Counted from the first letter of the stretch, positions 10,863-25,014 are shown. The stretch is DNA of 64,000 nucleotides from Anas platyrhynchos (GCF_047663525.1 NC_092589.1:24487001-24551000); one strand, 5' to 3'. Notes: generated by a model not told the origin, from the sequence alone. Program-made: numbers and translations.

Positions 10863-13536
10863 ATTTGCATCAAGGGAAACAGTATAGTATTAGCAAATAT
10901 ATCATTGGGTGGTGTTTATACATAAAGGCTGGTGAAGAAGGCAGTGTAGTGGTCAGCCAGGCCCTGTAACTCTCTTCCCAGGACTACTGCTGACCGGCTG
11001 CATCAGTGAGCTGTCTTTCTCTGCTTAATCTGCTGGGAGGCAAAGCCAGTTTAAGATCCCTGTGAACGCAGGACTTTGGCAACTTGTTCTCTGTCTGAAA
11101 GTGGTGGAGATGGCATCAGTGGGAAAACAATTACTCGCTTTGTAAGTAGTGCTGCCGAGTTATGACTAAGTATATTGATTTGCCTAGCCAACACAAACTC
11201 CAGACAGATTTTTTTTTCCTGTGGCCTTTCCACAAGAGGGTCACGTGGCTGTTTGTTACTGCCTTCAATGCTAAGCTGTACAAACCCAAGTGCTTTATGG
11301 TGAAACAGAGGGGTTTTAAAACAGTTTTTTGGAAACAGGTTTTCATTACCGAAGTGTAAAGAAGGTGGATGGTTGTGGGGACTTGGTCCTCCTTAGCTTT
11401 TCAAAATCTCTTACTTTGCAGAAGCTCTACCTTCTGTCGCAGCTTTACTGATAATGTATGCATACAGAGATTATTGACTTTCAGAAATAAATGAACTTTT
11501 CTCTTTATCTACACAGGAGAGGCCAGCTTCTGTTTGCTTGCGTCAAACATTTTTTTTATTGAATTGGCATCTTTTCCTCTAACACCCAAAGGCTATTTGA
11601 ATATATTGTTCCAAGTTCCTTGCTGTGTTCCAAACTTAGGCTGCTAAATCTGTGAAGAACATAACTTGACGCTGTAATAGTGGGATTATGAGATACTGAG
11701 GCTTCTTCCTATTTTTGAGGCCTGCCAAAAATTGAGCTTCAGCTTGCCTACCTTACCTTTCAGTATTGCCCTCCCTCTGAGAGAAGCGATAGGCAGTCAC
11801 TACCTTAGTGTCAGAGCTTCTGAGTTGAAATGTAGCAAACTGGAAATAGTGGGTCTGAATGAGAGCCCAAAGCGAATATGCCACTTTGTGCTTCAAGGCT
11901 TAAAGCAAGCTTTTTTTGTGAATGCTGTTAAGAGAATATTCTGTGTTATCTCCTTTGCCTTCCCTGGGAGTATGTATTTGTATTTTTGTTACAGACTTTC
12001 TGCGTTGTTACAGCTCTAACTAATCAGAATGACCAGGGCAGAGTAGAAAACAAATAATAGTAAGCAAAAAGACTGAACAAAGTAAATATTTATGTTGGTA
12101 GTTCTTAATAAGAAGTATTCATTTATGTATGAGCTGCTGCTGGATAGTCTCTGGCAATTGCCTCTTTAGTGTGATAAAACATGGGCAAAAGGCAGCACCT
12201 GTGTTTATTAGAGGGGGCAGGACAGGTTGGGTGGTGGAACCGATTCAGCCACTTTGTGCCATTGCATAAGTTCTTCTTTCTCACTGCTATCTTGTATTTC
12301 AGTGAACTTAAGACTTGTGTAGACTAGCTTGCTGGGTCTCTTATCTATAATTTGAAAGTCAGGTAGTTGTAGATACGGCTGCCACGTGCAACAGCTGCGC
12401 TCTTACTGCGGGTAGTGCTCTGGGTTGTGATGACAGCGCTTGTTGGGAAGTACAAATCAGAAACTTCTGCAAGAGCACGCATCCCAGAAGTGTGGTCTTG
12501 CTTCCTTCTTTGCAGATTCTTAATGCTGAGAGGCTCATGGCTGAAGACCACACAACTTGCTAAGATGGCAAAAAATTACCTGCTTTGGTTATCTTTATGG
12601 CTCACAAGTTGAATGAACTCTACACGTGGTCAGATGTACACAAGAGTGATCAGGGCGGCTTAACCAGAACAAGAGGCAAAACCATGTCATTTAGTGTTCG
12701 TAAACTACTTAGTGACCACTTAGATCACTTCTGTCTAACATAAGGCTTTGTTTTCCCAGTTTACCACACTGAGCTATTGATAACTTGAATATAAGATGGT
12801 GCTGGATGTTTACTGTTAAATTAGGAAGCAGACAACTAATAGCACAGCTGAGTGCTGCAAGTATTTGAAGAAATGATTTGTTTGCAACCTTTTTGGAAAA
12901 GGTTAGCTTGGGTGAACTATTTCTTTCATCCAAAAAAATACATTTATCATGTTTTCATGCTGTAATGGAAGTACAGATTTTTCACTACAAACTTGATTAA
13001 GAGCACATGTTGGCTGAGGTCATAGCTCTGACACAGAGGTAAAGACAAGTTAATTTTAAAATCAAGATTAAAAGGTCAATGTGGTTAAATTATAGAGATA
13101 CATGATACAAAGGCATTATTCTGTACAACACCTCAAACTAAGCTATTTACACTCGTGTGCTGTGTCTTCAGGAAGTGTTCTTCTATGGGCTGTCTCTATC
13201 TGTTCGCCGTATTTGGTACCCAGGACGTCATCTTCAGTGTACTGCAGTTCAAGGGCACGAGGCAGTGTACCTCTAGAACAGTTTATTTCATGGCACGAGT
13301 AATAAGGAAGTGGCCTGCTATAAGCTTGCTGGGGTAAACTGCAATTATACCTTCCTCCAGAAACAGAAGTATGAAATTTCCTCGCATAAGGAAAATAATG
13401 AAAAACACTTACAAAAGTGCTTATCTGAAAAGGGGGAGAAATTCAGCCAAGGTTATTTTGCTTCATGTGGCTCTTGGCTGCAGAGACGTATTAGTTTCCA
13501 TATAGACAGGTGGAATTCCTTCCAGAGGGGTAGGAT

Positions 13537-13572
13537 AAAGAAAAAAAGAAAAAAAAAAAAAAAAAAGAAAAA
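13537..13572 (+). repeat. A-rich tract with AAAG interruptions
   Basis: Long A runs interrupted by single G bases cover these 36 bases. They produce Lys-rich and Phe-rich chance frames on the two strands. Confidence 0.9.
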
Positions 13573-13662
13573 GTACCTGCATCGAAGGAGATGGCCAAGA
13601 ACTGCCAGGGAATGGGAGACTATTTGTGAAAACACTGAAATAAATATTAACTATTTTATAAG

Positions 13663-13689
13663 TTTTTTTTTTTTTTTTTGGGGGGGGGG
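13663..13689 (+). repeat. T17-G10 homopolymer junction
   Basis: Seventeen T bases are followed directly by ten G bases, with ordinary sequence on each side. Such junctions are prone to length error in sequencing. Confidence 0.9.
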
Positions 13690-13908
13690 AGTACAAAGGT
13701 GGTAAATGAATATAAATGTGGATTTTTCTCAAAACCAAATAGTCAGGCAGTCAAATCTCCTTCCCTAATATGCTATCAAATTTTGTAGCTTTGGGAGAAA
13801 CTAATGTGTTTTTAGTTTAATGAGGCTATTCTAATGATATTACCTACATGAAAAAGCAGGGAGGTGTTTCTCTAAGTACTGTGAAGTTGGTGGAAAACTT
13901 TCAATAGT

Positions 13909-13970
13909 TCCATAGATCAATGTCAGACCAGAAGGTTGTCTAGACTGAACGGCCTCTGCAGGGTTCTGTC
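13909..13970 (-). mobile_element. Possible ancient CR1/L3-like 3' relic
   Basis: The + strand reads CCATAGATCAATGTCAGACC, then AGAAGG, a small gap and TTGTCTAGACTGAACGGCCT. This resembles the reverse complement of the older CR1/L3-type 3' consensus (a CCAGAAGG...TCTAGTCTGACCTCC pattern after a CATAGAT tail). It is short and diverged, so the assignment rests on memory of the consensus pattern only. Confidence 0.45.
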
Positions 13971-16900
13971 ACTAATTTTGACTTAAGCTACAAAGCCTTA
14001 ACTTTTCACTTTAGCAGCAGATGATACCAAGCTGGGGGTCTCTGCCTATGTATTGGAAAACATTTTGGGTTCATAATGATTTGAAGAAGCTTGAAAAGTA
14101 GTCTGGGGAGGAATATGCCTTTCAGATTAAACAGAGAACCTTGAATCTTGTCCTTATTGATGATCTCCATACAACTAGACAGCGGAAGAATGAGTTCTGT
14201 GCAAAGGGTCTGGGGAATATTGCAATTAAACTGGATGTGATTCCGTGACCATAAATGTTTCAAGTAAAGCCAGGTATACTGTAATACGTAAGCAGGGTAA
14301 CTATAAATGATGTGACAGTTCTTCACTCGGAGTTTAGGCATTTTACCTCAGAAAAAGCTAGTTTGTTCTCTTTACTTGCTTCTATGCTCTAGAAGTAGTC
14401 TTGAAAAATATTTTTTGTTTTAAAAAAATTAGAACAGTTTCTTTTCTATAACAGGAGCCTATAGGGAAAAGTTGTGTTCAACTGAGATATTAAAAAAAAA
14501 AAAAAGTATTCACTATAGTCATTGTGAAGATTTGAACCATCAGTAATGGGTTTAAACTGCAACAAAGATGTGTAAATGGATACTAGAAAAAAAGTGAATC
14601 ATTGGAACAGATTGGTACGGGAGGCTATGTTATTTCCATTTGTAAAGTGCCTTTCAAGGCATGGATTAACTATGTCTAGACCATGCTTTTCTAATCCCAT
14701 TTTGAGAGCATGGATTAGCTGATTTATTGAACTTCTTTCCAACCTTTATTTTATAGCCCTAGAAAATCCTGGCTAGTTTCTAGAAAGCTGGGCCATACAA
14801 ATTAAAAAGGTATCCAAGCGGTTAATAGCACTGGGTCTGTATTAATCATTTTCTTATTTTGTGCTAATGCGTCTTGCTATCAAAATAGCACATCTGTACT
14901 CCCTCATTTCTACTCCCTACCCTTCAAAGAAAGTAATATTGCATAATGGGGAAAATACGTTTATGTATCTTCTGGCTTAATTCCACTTCATGACTGTAAA
15001 TATCAAATTGATATGCTGAGTGCGTGTACCTGTGGCTACAGACTTCCAGAAAAATGTCTTCAACTTCATACAGAATTTTGAGGATAAGGCAGAAATTACT
15101 CATCAAACCCCATGGTAAGTTTGATCCCAAACTCAGATTTCAGACTGCATTACTCAGTTAAAATCGAGATATAAAACAAAAACATTCCCTCATTAGCAGA
15201 TGCCAGCCTTTATCTTGCATGTGCTTCTTAGAATTAGCAATTACGGTGCACGAATAAGGGGCAGTGCAGCCTGGCACCAGGAATTGGGGCATAGGAGACA
15301 GAGCTGTCAGCATCGGCATCTTCATCTTAGATACGGCATTGAATTATGATTTGCTGAAGGGCATGTTTAATTCCTGGCCCTGCTTTCCACGCGAAGAATG
15401 TAGTGCTCTAAGGATTAATTTTTCTCTGTAGCTACAGGTATGAAAATTCTTCAGATATATATCTCTATATCTCTTTGCATTAAAAGCTAGTATGTAAGCT
15501 CAAAGGTTTTTTCATTCTTGGATTCTTAAGTTGTTTGAATTCGTCTGTTATGGTGTTTTTGGGTTAAAGAAGAACTAGTTAAAATTCTAGTAGCTTAAAA
15601 ATATCCATCACAGTAGAGTTACTGTTCATATTTCCCCTAATCTTTGTATATGGAAAATGCTGCCTGTTTTCTTCTTTTGCTCTGTTCTTCCCCACTACTG
15701 CTAAAGATAGCTCCTTTCTCAAAGAGTTCAGCTGTATGTTAGTGGCTTGATTTTGTTCAAGATTTATAAGGGTACAGAAAGCTTACGGAAGTCTTATTGG
15801 AATCCCAGTTCTATTATATTGCCTAGCCTTCTTTGGTTGTATCTGTATGAACTGATGCCGCTTGTAGCAAAAAACAAACAAAAACAAAACAAGAACTTCC
15901 TATGTTGTTTTTTTTAATTTGAACTTTCTTAAGAGACTTGGGGACGTGCTGGTATGACTTAATGCTACTTAGACAAACCAGTAGTGTTGAAGAATGAGGG
16001 GGTGTGGAGGGTCTTTAGGGCAACGAAATAGCTTTCTAAAACTGGTAGCATCAGACTGAAATCCCTGTGGGCTTCTTTCTGCAGGTGTGGGTTTTAAGTT
16101 AGGTCTCCGCTGACATTTGCATTCAAATTTATTATTACAGTGTCACCCTACGGGGTTTATAATTCCTTCAGCGTATTGTGTGTGAAAGAACTGGCATCAT
16201 TTTTTAAAAGGTTATGTTGAAGTCTGGTTTCCACAGCACAGGTTGCCATGGATATGTCAGGATCTTAATGTTTGTTTACAGAGGAATGAAGGGGAGAAGG
16301 TTCGTGCTAGCTGTTCTCAAATTAGTGTTCTGCGTTTGAATGATGCCGTTCTCACTGGGAGTTAACTGGATGGTGAACGTAAGTTCTGTCTACTTGAAAA
16401 ATAGATTAAGTTCACTCTGGAATGAGTTAATGCAGAGATGTCCACGTGTGTATCTTCATTTTGTACTAGCTTTTTCGTTGTCCAGGTGTGTGTCTAGGTT
16501 GGTTCTTTGCTCTGCAGTAAAATAAGCAAAGTTGTGTGCCCTGTGGTACTTTGGAGGCACGTCAATTAGTATTTAAATAGGTAGACAACGTATGTGCAGA
16601 GCCCAAGAACTAAGGAATGGAGCATTGCCACTGCAAAACCTGCTGGGTTTTATGCATCTTCATGAAGCAAGGAAAGGTCTAAGTCTTCCTGTGATCTGGG
16701 AAAAGGGGGTGGCGACTTCTGCCTGGCTAACAGCTGGCATAACAAGAATTGAACCATAAATCTGCTGCATACGTAGATTAAATGCCTGGGAGAGCCTTCT
16801 TGCATAACACAACACTCAAAGTACTTTTCAGGTCTATTCTTTGCCTTTTAAACCATCTGCTTAGCTTCTTCTTAACTCTCACTTTACTTTTCTCCTCTTC

Positions 16901-18054
16901 CAAAATAAGTATGACAAAGACGAATGTGTTCATGCAAGCACTCAGATCTTGATTCAGAGACTGGTGTGCTGACTTTCAAGCCCATGCAAACTACCTGCAC
17001 AGCCTGCCAGACCCTGCTATTACGTACCCACCAGGAAAAGTGCGTGTTTAACAAAGGAGCCAAATAGTAACTTGCTCATCTCCCAGGTCACACTGGAAGA
17101 GACGTAGGGAGATATGTTTGAAAGCTGAAGGAAATAAACCTCATCTTTGTTATAGTGAAGATACAAGTAGACTAAATACTGCTAATGTCTTATTCTAAGC
17201 TGTACAGTCCTTAAGGACAAGGCTAACAACTCCTACAGGACACATGGTTAGTTTCCTTGTCAGAAGAAGCTGGAAGAGAAGCCGAAAGTCAAGAGGCAAC
17301 ATAGTGGAAAAGAGTGAAAAGGTGAATGTCATGTGAAAAGTGAAAGAAGAATAAGGAAGAAAAACATATTAAAGAAGCAGCCCCATAAAAGATAGCTGAC
17401 TGTGTTAATGAGGCAAATAATTAACTGCAGTTTTCTTGGTAAAATTGAGCCCTGTGTGCATGTCAAGATAAACATATTGTTCTGGAACTCCACTGTTGGG
17501 ATGGCTTTGTCCCATCCCTCTTTGTAGGCAAAGGAAAGTTTATTTACCGGGATAAGCTTGGACATGATCTCGTGTCACAAGCGTAGCACAGTGCTGGATA
17601 CCAGTTGCTTCCCACACCTAGTGCAGTTCTTCTCTTAGCCAAATATCCAGTGCGTGGGGAAAGCTTTATTTCACAGAGCAGCGAGGCAAAATGTAGTCCA
17701 GTTTTCTTGGACAAAGCTCTACTTCTTTGGGAAGACAGTGAATATGAATTGGAAGAGCCCGTATTACACGTATAGAATTAAATGAAGGTACTAATTATTG
17801 GAATTACTGAGAAATGCAGCTTCCCGGCTTTGCATTTTCATTCAAATTCATTCAATTCAGCAAGATGTTTTAAAATAGGAGATTTTTGCTTTGTGCAGTC
17901 CATGCTTATTTCATGATACTAAGCTGTAGCTCAGCAATACCAACTATCTGCTGCTAATCATCAGTGACCAAATGCTCTTGGGTTGGTCTGCTTCTCTGGC
18001 TGTTCAATTTCAAGCCTCTTCTCCAAGTGTATTTCTAGATAAGTGTCTTTTGTC

Positions 18055-18070
18055 TTTTTTTTTTTTTTTT
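18055..18070 (+). repeat. Poly(T) run, 16 bases
   Basis: A T16 run follows TTTTGTC and precedes GGATCATCC, about 200 bases left of the CR1 copy. It is not part of CR1, which lacks a poly(A) tail. Confidence 0.85.
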
Positions 18071-18266
18071 GGATCATCCTATGTGTCTGTCTTTGATACT
18101 TGGAAATAGTGCTATGGTGAGAAAAGCCACTTGGGCTAGTGACAGGGGAAGAAAACCCCAAGAGCTATGTACATCTGTTGGATTACCTCATTTTGCATCA
18201 GTCCTCTTGGCCAGACCCAACAGCTGGCTAGCTTCCAAAGCCAATGCTACCAGCCATCAGGATCCT

Positions 18267-18637
18267 TTTCAGCCTTGAGAAGAGAAGACTGAGAGGGGAT
18301 CTTACTGATGTTTACAAATACCTTTAGTGTGGGAGATGTGGGTTTTGGCCAACCTCTTTTCAGTGGTTTATGGGGACAAGACAAGGGGCAATGGCCACGA
18401 AATGGAGCACAGAAGTTCTGCACCAACATGCAAAAGAACTTCTTCCTGGTGAGGGTGACGGAGCACTGGGACAGGCTGCCCAGGGAGGTTGTGGAGTCTC
18501 CTTCTCTGGAGATATTCAAGGCCCATCTGGATGCCTACCTGGGCAGCCTGCTCTAAGGAACCTGCTTTGGCAGAGGGTTGGACCTGATGATCTCTTGAGA
18601 TCCCTTCCAAACCCTACAGTTCTGTGATTCTGTGATT
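18267..18637 (+). mobile_element. CR1 LINE, 5'-truncated 3' fragment
   Basis: This is a chicken-repeat-1 non-LTR retrotransposon fragment on the + strand. It begins near CAGCCTTGAGAAGAGAAG and ends with the characteristic GTTCTGTGATTCTGTGATT tail. A frame at 18308-18556 still encodes the end of the CR1 ORF2 (reverse-transcriptase) protein, with the signature VTEHWDRLPREVVESPSLEIF. There is no poly(A), which is normal for CR1. Severe 5' truncation is typical, and the copy cannot move by itself. The readable peptide suggests moderate age. Confidence 0.95.
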
Positions 18638-20598
18638 ATGAATGTTCATGGAGCAAAGCCTATGAAATGCTTTCAGATTTCCTTTAATGTCTGGTGAGAA
18701 GCCTCAGATGCACAGTCAAGTAAAAAATATGAAATGCTAACTCAGTGTTCATTTCTTATTGCAAAGGGGTGACAGCTCCTGTGACGGTGTCGATATGAAG
18801 GAAGTTGAGCAGCCACCGTGTTCTTAAACTGGACTTCTCTCTGTATTACCACCGTTGGGCAGCTCAAGTGATACGACACTTTAAACCAACTACTGAGGGA
18901 GATAAAAGAGGTAAAAGGAGAATGACAAATCTATGGAAACTATTGAGTTTTGCTTCACTGGGGAAGACTTAATTGTTACCATTTTTTCCCTTCTTACATT
19001 GTGTTCACAAATTTCTCATGTGAAAAATAGGCTTTTTCTATGAGGCATAAAATTCAGTGTTAGTATTGCAAATTTGAGACTTCATTCTTCAATATTGTTG
19101 ATGCTCAGTAATCTGCTTTTGATGCAATTATTTTGCTACAGAAATGGATGAATGTGGATAGCTGTTCAGTACATTGGTTTTTGAGAAGTTGGTCCCAAAG
19201 AATAGGCTAGGATTAAAACTTCAGTTCCAAGTTTCCTGTCTGTGGAGAGAGGGTGTGACAGCCTTCTGGAAGCTGGGGTAGGGCGCCGGGAGGTGGGTGT
19301 TCCTTCTAAGGATGCATTGTAATGCCTCATATTTAGCAAGAGACTATTGTTCCTCAATTCAACCTTGCAGTTAAACTTTTATTTTTTTTCCCAGATGCTT
19401 TGGGCTCTTTAGCTGTTGTCATTAATTGTGTGGTTGAATGGTTTGAGTGGTAAATCAGTGGCACATGTAAATATCTTGAGATGCTGATGATGGTCAATAG
19501 TGTTGTCGTTGATGTTTTTTTCTGCATTTTCAGGCCTTTTGAAAAATACTTGTCAGCATGTGTTGGTTTGGTTCTAACAGAGCTTTGATATTGTTTGCTT
19601 TGGACAGAATTTTGTACAAAGTATTCTAAAGTGAATTTGCGGGGGAAAGGTTGCCAAAGCATCAGTTTGTTATCAATTGTGAAGCCTGTATTAAAACAAC
19701 GTAACTTGTTGGCCTAACTATAGAGGGTAGAGATTAAACCAGCAGCAGAATGTCATGACTCGGAGGTGAAAGGTTTGTACAAAGCATTTTGTTTTGCGTT
19801 CTGCATTTCCCACCCAGAATATTCCCGTTTGTTCAATGTGTCATGTCTACAACATACAGATACGCTTAGCAAAAGACTTCACTGCATTGAGTTTTACAGG
19901 CAACTTTAGGAAAGCTTAAATTTCAGGCAGAATCTGTTATCGTGTACACTATTTGGACAGATAAATCCATGCAGTTGGCAAGAGCTTATGCTGTAGTGTA
20001 GCATTAGTGTTGGGTCTTGAATCTGTTTGCAAATGGAACCTTGTAAACCTGCTGCTAAAATGCCCAGTTTGAGATGCACTGTAATTGAAGACTTTTTAGA
20101 GAAGAATCAAATTGAGACAATTAATTGGGTCTCCTTAATTAAATCTGTGGCTGAAACACTTTATAATTAAATCTTCTAAAAGTATTATCCGTATCACTGT
20201 ACGATGTTGTGACTAATCTATTCAGTTGGGTAAATGAGGATTGATTCTCTTGAGCCAAGTCCCTAGACCGTTAAGCTAGCTAAAATAAATTTAGACATTT
20301 GGTTTTCATTAGCGTTGTAACTGAAACAAAAACATTTTAATGACTGATCCCAGAGTATTTTGAAGTTTGTGCAACTTTGCTGGGAAGGTATTTAAACTGT
20401 AGTATCAGTTGCAAGTTGGCCACATGCCAGTTTGTCAAAGCCCTTTCACAGCAAGAGGTTGAATTTCCATAGTGTTATGGAACAGGAAAACTTGGAGAGG
20501 GGAGAAATAGCTACAGTAGAACTTGCCCTGGTGAAATGAAACTATTTACTAAAAGGAGGCAGTGACGCTATTTGTACTATAATTAATACAGGTTGCTG

Positions 20599-20634
20599 CT
20601 TTTTGTTTTTTTGTTTTTTTTTTTTAAAAAAAAA
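20599..20634 (+). repeat. T-rich then A-rich low-complexity tract
   Basis: T blocks split by single G bases end in T12 directly followed by A9. The T12/A9 part can fold on itself as a short AT hairpin. Confidence 0.85.
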
Positions 20635-23521
20635 GGGTGTCTCAGTTCTTTGGAATAGATATATAAATCTAAGCTTTAATACTTAATAAAAAATGAGCTT
20701 GTGTGCTTTTTGGATGGGTTTTTAGTATCTTAAATATACAAAATGGGATTCCCTGATTTTAAGGGAAGTTAGATCTTGTAAGAGGCTTGAGTTCTGTCAA
20801 AAATACTTTTGGGAAGAATATTTGAGTAGGTCTTGGGACTGGATGGCAATAGTCTGATTAAAAAATTAGCATACAGACTTGGACTTTGACAAGTGAAATA
20901 TTAATCTGTAGTTTTCTATTCATGGGAGAAGCTGGAGGTGATTGAAAGCATTGTAAAACTGATTGTTCTGTGTTAATCTGTTGATATAATATCCTATGAA
21001 AATCTGTTGGGGTTGTTGATAACCCCCAGTGTTTCAGGAGTCAGTCACTGGCATCCAGGAACTGCTTCATCAGTTCGGAATGAGATCCCCATGGTTGGCA
21101 CAGGGCGCCAGTCGTGGTGTTTGCTGGAGTAATCTCAGGTTTTGTTGCTTGTGGATTTTTTTCTTCTGTGTTACTTGGGGTTAAGTAGCAATTAGAATAA
21201 GACCAGCTGACTTCACGTAGACCATGAGAAATTGATAGCTAGGGTAAATAGCACTTCTGGTGGCAACAACAAAAATTAATTGGGTAGAATTACTGAGTTG
21301 TCTGAACAGATGCAGATTCTGATGGGTTCATCTACACAATGTGACCTTAGTGAAATGATTTAGCCATAACTAAGTTTGCTGACAGAAATCCACCTATCAT
21401 AAGCAGTGATTTGAGAGGGGCTGAAAGTTGGGATTTTCTTCCTGATTTTGCAACTATGTTAATACTTGATTTTTATATATTCACCTTTTAATATTTTTAC
21501 GTAGAATGGGTATAGCCAAGCTGAACTTAAATCAGCTTACTGTAGGCTCTCCTGCAACTATTATTTTGTTTCCTGTTCTGTTTCAACTTACAGTATTAGA
21601 AATGCAATGTATATACAGTATATTGTGTACATACAGTATACAGAATCCTTACAAAGCCAGTGTAAGTTCTAGTAAGCTTTGAACAGAAGTATAGCATTTT
21701 ACAACAAACTTCACACAGTAGTAAAGTGGCCCTCTGTTTTAGAGCAGACTGTTGGAAACGCATCATGGAAGTCATGAATGCCTGAATTAAAGATCTTTAC
21801 AAATGTGAAATAATGCAGAGTTTCTGCTCTTCTGGCAAGGGTCTGGTAGTCAGTATGGTCTTTCCTTTCTTCCATATTCTGTCTCTGGGATGCATATTTG
21901 TCTTGTGGCTTTACTATTGGGATGCTGTAGCTGAATTAGCCGCTCTGTTAAAGCTTGTAAGGAATAGCCACAATTCTGAAATTAAATTAAATGCATGGCC
22001 TGTTTCTTGTATGTGCAGCACTAAAAACATTGTGTACTTCCACCTTCACATTCTGTGCATGGAAACAATGGAACAGATGCAAATACACGTGTATTTAGTA
22101 ACATTAGCTACAGGTTTATAAAACCAGTAGCGTATGCATATTTATTTCAGTTATTTAGCTAGGCCACATAGTAATAAAAATCTTGACCTCTGTTATGATC
22201 TTGTGCTCAGGTTATCTACTGAGGCTAAACTGGAGATGCTTTGCCTGGGCAAATGTGGTAGATGTAGTAGCACTACTCTGGTTTTGGTAGTACTAGGTGT
22301 ATGTTGTTCAGCATATGAGAATAATTTGAATACCAAAGGATTAGGTAGTTTTTCATAATTCAGAGCGAGAAAAAAAATTTAATGTTGTGATTATGAAATG
22401 CAAGGAAGTTGTATATGATGTGGTACTTCGAAACTGCTTTAGCCAGATTTCATTTTTCATAGCTTCTCCCATTCTAATAGTCATTAGAGGATTTTGAAGA
22501 ATTAGTATTTCTAAGAGATGAAATTTAGAAGTTAATTTCTTGAGAAGAGTGAGTTGGTACTTATTACTGTTTTGGCAGCACCATAATCTGGGTAGTAAAA
22601 ATAAATATGGACTAGATGCTGGTACTAGCATGAAAAGAGACATGAAATCTACCCTACGATATGAAGAGGTTTATTAATAAAGGGGAGAGGTGTTCCCCTT
22701 CACTATGCCACTTTATTCACTTCGTTGTTCTACTGTTCTGGTAGTTTGAGTGGAGTTAGCAGAGGAGTGAGCATTAATAGTGGTAGGTAGGCAGAATGGA
22801 AATTCTGATTTTAGAAAGGCCTGTTGAAATGTCAAGTATGTTTAGGAGGAATAACACTCTTGAAAGCACAGAGGAGCAAAATGAATTGGAAGAGTGCAAA
22901 GTTGAAAAGCTGAAGAAAGAGCAAGTTTAGGAAGAACAAAGTATATGGATGTCTGAGGACCAGTAGTGAGAGAAAATAAGATAGGTCCTCAACAGAGGCA
23001 CTTAATGGGTATAGAAATGGCTGTGTTGAGTTCAGCTTGTTCCATCTGGCTGTTGCAGGAGGTTCTGTGCTGGGTGCCTGGGGGAATCTGTTTGCAGGGG
23101 CAGTTTTGTCCTAATGACTTGGGACTGCGTTCATCCTGGATAAATCTAGCTGTTTGAAAGGTTAAGTACGCAGTCAGTGCTAGTCATCCAGGCACCCTTT
23201 ATAATAAATGGAGGACTTAGAACTTTAAAATGTCCTGTTCAAAGACTGTTAAGACAGATGTTTCAGCAAGCAGTTAAACTCTCTTACTGTTCTGAGGGCA
23301 AAGCAGTACCTTGCAGCAAAGTCAATGTGGGACAGCCTCGTCTCTGAACCAGCTCTGGGATGCGTCAGATCCACCTTTGATTCAGTTCAAGTTTGCCAAC
23401 CAGGAAGAAACCTAACCTAGGATGTGCATGTGAAGGGCAAAATCTTCTGTGATCTCTGCCAATAGAAGCAACTCAGTTCGGGGGCAGAAGCCGCTAGGAC
23501 TGGTGGAGCAGGAATGAGGTT

Positions 23522-23549
23522 GGAATCTTATCACGAGGAATCTTATCAC
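23522..23549 (+). repeat. 13-bp direct repeat, period 15
   Basis: GGAATCTTATCAC occurs at 23522-23534 and again at 23537-23549 with a two-base spacer. This is a recent-looking local duplication. Confidence 0.9.
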
Positions 23550-25014
23550 TTTAGAGAGGGTGAAGTTACTTGTTAGGAGTTGAGCCAGAGACATGAAAAG
23601 CTTAACATATTACACATCAGATTCTCTCTCCTCTGGTAGTCTCTGTTGGCATTAACAGTATGAGCAGGTAAACGTTCTTGTGAATCATAAAAATTTGTAG
23701 TGCACTAAATCTCGCTGTAATCCATGTTTGTTATTGTGTAGCAGTGAATTCTAAAAGCTGATTGATTTCAAAGGTATCAAGGTGCCATATACAGATTTTT
23801 TGGATGTTCTGTTGCTTTTAGCAAACAACTTGCTTTGCTTCTGTTAGATTTCTCTCCACTGTTCGGCTGCAACTGGGAGCAATATTTCCTGTTGACACTT
23901 GAGCATGGAGCTCCACTAAGAGCAATGACATCTGGCTGTAATAAGGTGTTGAACTCTTTCTCCTGCTTTGTGATTTCCACATGCTGAGTGTATCTTGGTG
24001 GCTTTATCTAACTGCCCATAGGATTGTGAGGTAAGGGAAGAAAACAAAGGCCATGTATACAAACACAGGAGATGCAGGCAACTGAGGGGGAAATGATACA
24101 ACGTGGGAATATAACATGCGATCTCATCAATGTGTGAGCTTTAACTCTTTGAGACAATGAGTACTGAAATTCCCCACTTTGAGTAGCTTCTTCTTGCGCT
24201 TGTTCTTGTCTACTTCTTGTCATGGCAAGTTCCATTTCTTTTCACAGTAAATTTTCTGTATCTTCAGTGTCTTATAATTTGTTTCTTTTTTTCTTGTCTT
24301 CTAAGGAAGTATCTTAATCAGAAGGCAAAAGTGTGGTTTTACTAGGGAGGGTTGGGATGGAGGTTAGATGGAAATTCTGTGACTTGGAAGAAGCTTGCTG
24401 ATTGTCAGAATAGAAGCAAAGATTGGGAAAATGAAGTTGCAACACCAAGAACTTTGCTTTGAGTTGAAGGACCTGAAAAATCAGTTAACGATGAAGAGGT
24501 CTCAGGTAGTGGTTGCTTTTTACAGCACAATATTGCATCTCTAAGAGCTGTTCAAATGAGACATTTCAGTATCTAAAGAACTGAGTGTGGAGAAGTTGGT
24601 TGAAGTAGATTTAAAAGGCAATTATGTAAATAAAGTGTTACCTTTTAGGGCTACTGATTCTTTTCTTTACCTTGCTTTTAATTATTGCCATATCTGATCA
24701 GGTAATGACTTAGTTTCAAAGCAAAACAAATACAAATTTTAAATATAGTGCATCCTCCTGCAGAGGTGAAAACTCAGTGAATATCCTTTTCCCTTGGTGG
24801 ATGGGATGGAAGTTCAGTGGGAGCTGTGGCCCATGAGGTTCTGTAACAGGGCAGGGTGTGCCTTTAAGGTTGCACCAGTGCTTAATTTAAACATTGATCT
24901 TGCCCTTGAAAGCAAATTAACATACATGACTCATGGATTTGTTTTCTTTTTCCCCATTTGCTTCATTGCCTGGATGCGTAGCAGTTCCGTTTGTGGCTCT
25001 CCTGCTGCTTTCAT

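Larger units (their letters stand above)
5721..18266. other. Non-coding stretch, intron-like
   Basis: No protein-coding exon is recognised. Contents worth noting are a GC-richer patch with a 12-bp-stem hairpin (8430-8900), a G-rich tract (10830-10862), an A-rich tract (13537-13572), a T17-G10 junction (13663-13689), a probable old CR1/L3 relic (13909-13970) and a T16 run (18055-18070). By eye many lines on the + strand have more T than A and more G than C, as expected if this is an intron transcribed on the + strand from CpG island 1. Confidence 0.6.
18638..25014. other. Non-coding stretch, intron-like
   Basis: No coding exon is recognised. It contains an AT-rich block with several TTAATTA-type cores (20081-20175), a T/A low-complexity tract (20599-20634) and a 13-bp direct repeat (23522-23549). 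Short open frames are scattered and random in appearance. Confidence 0.6.
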
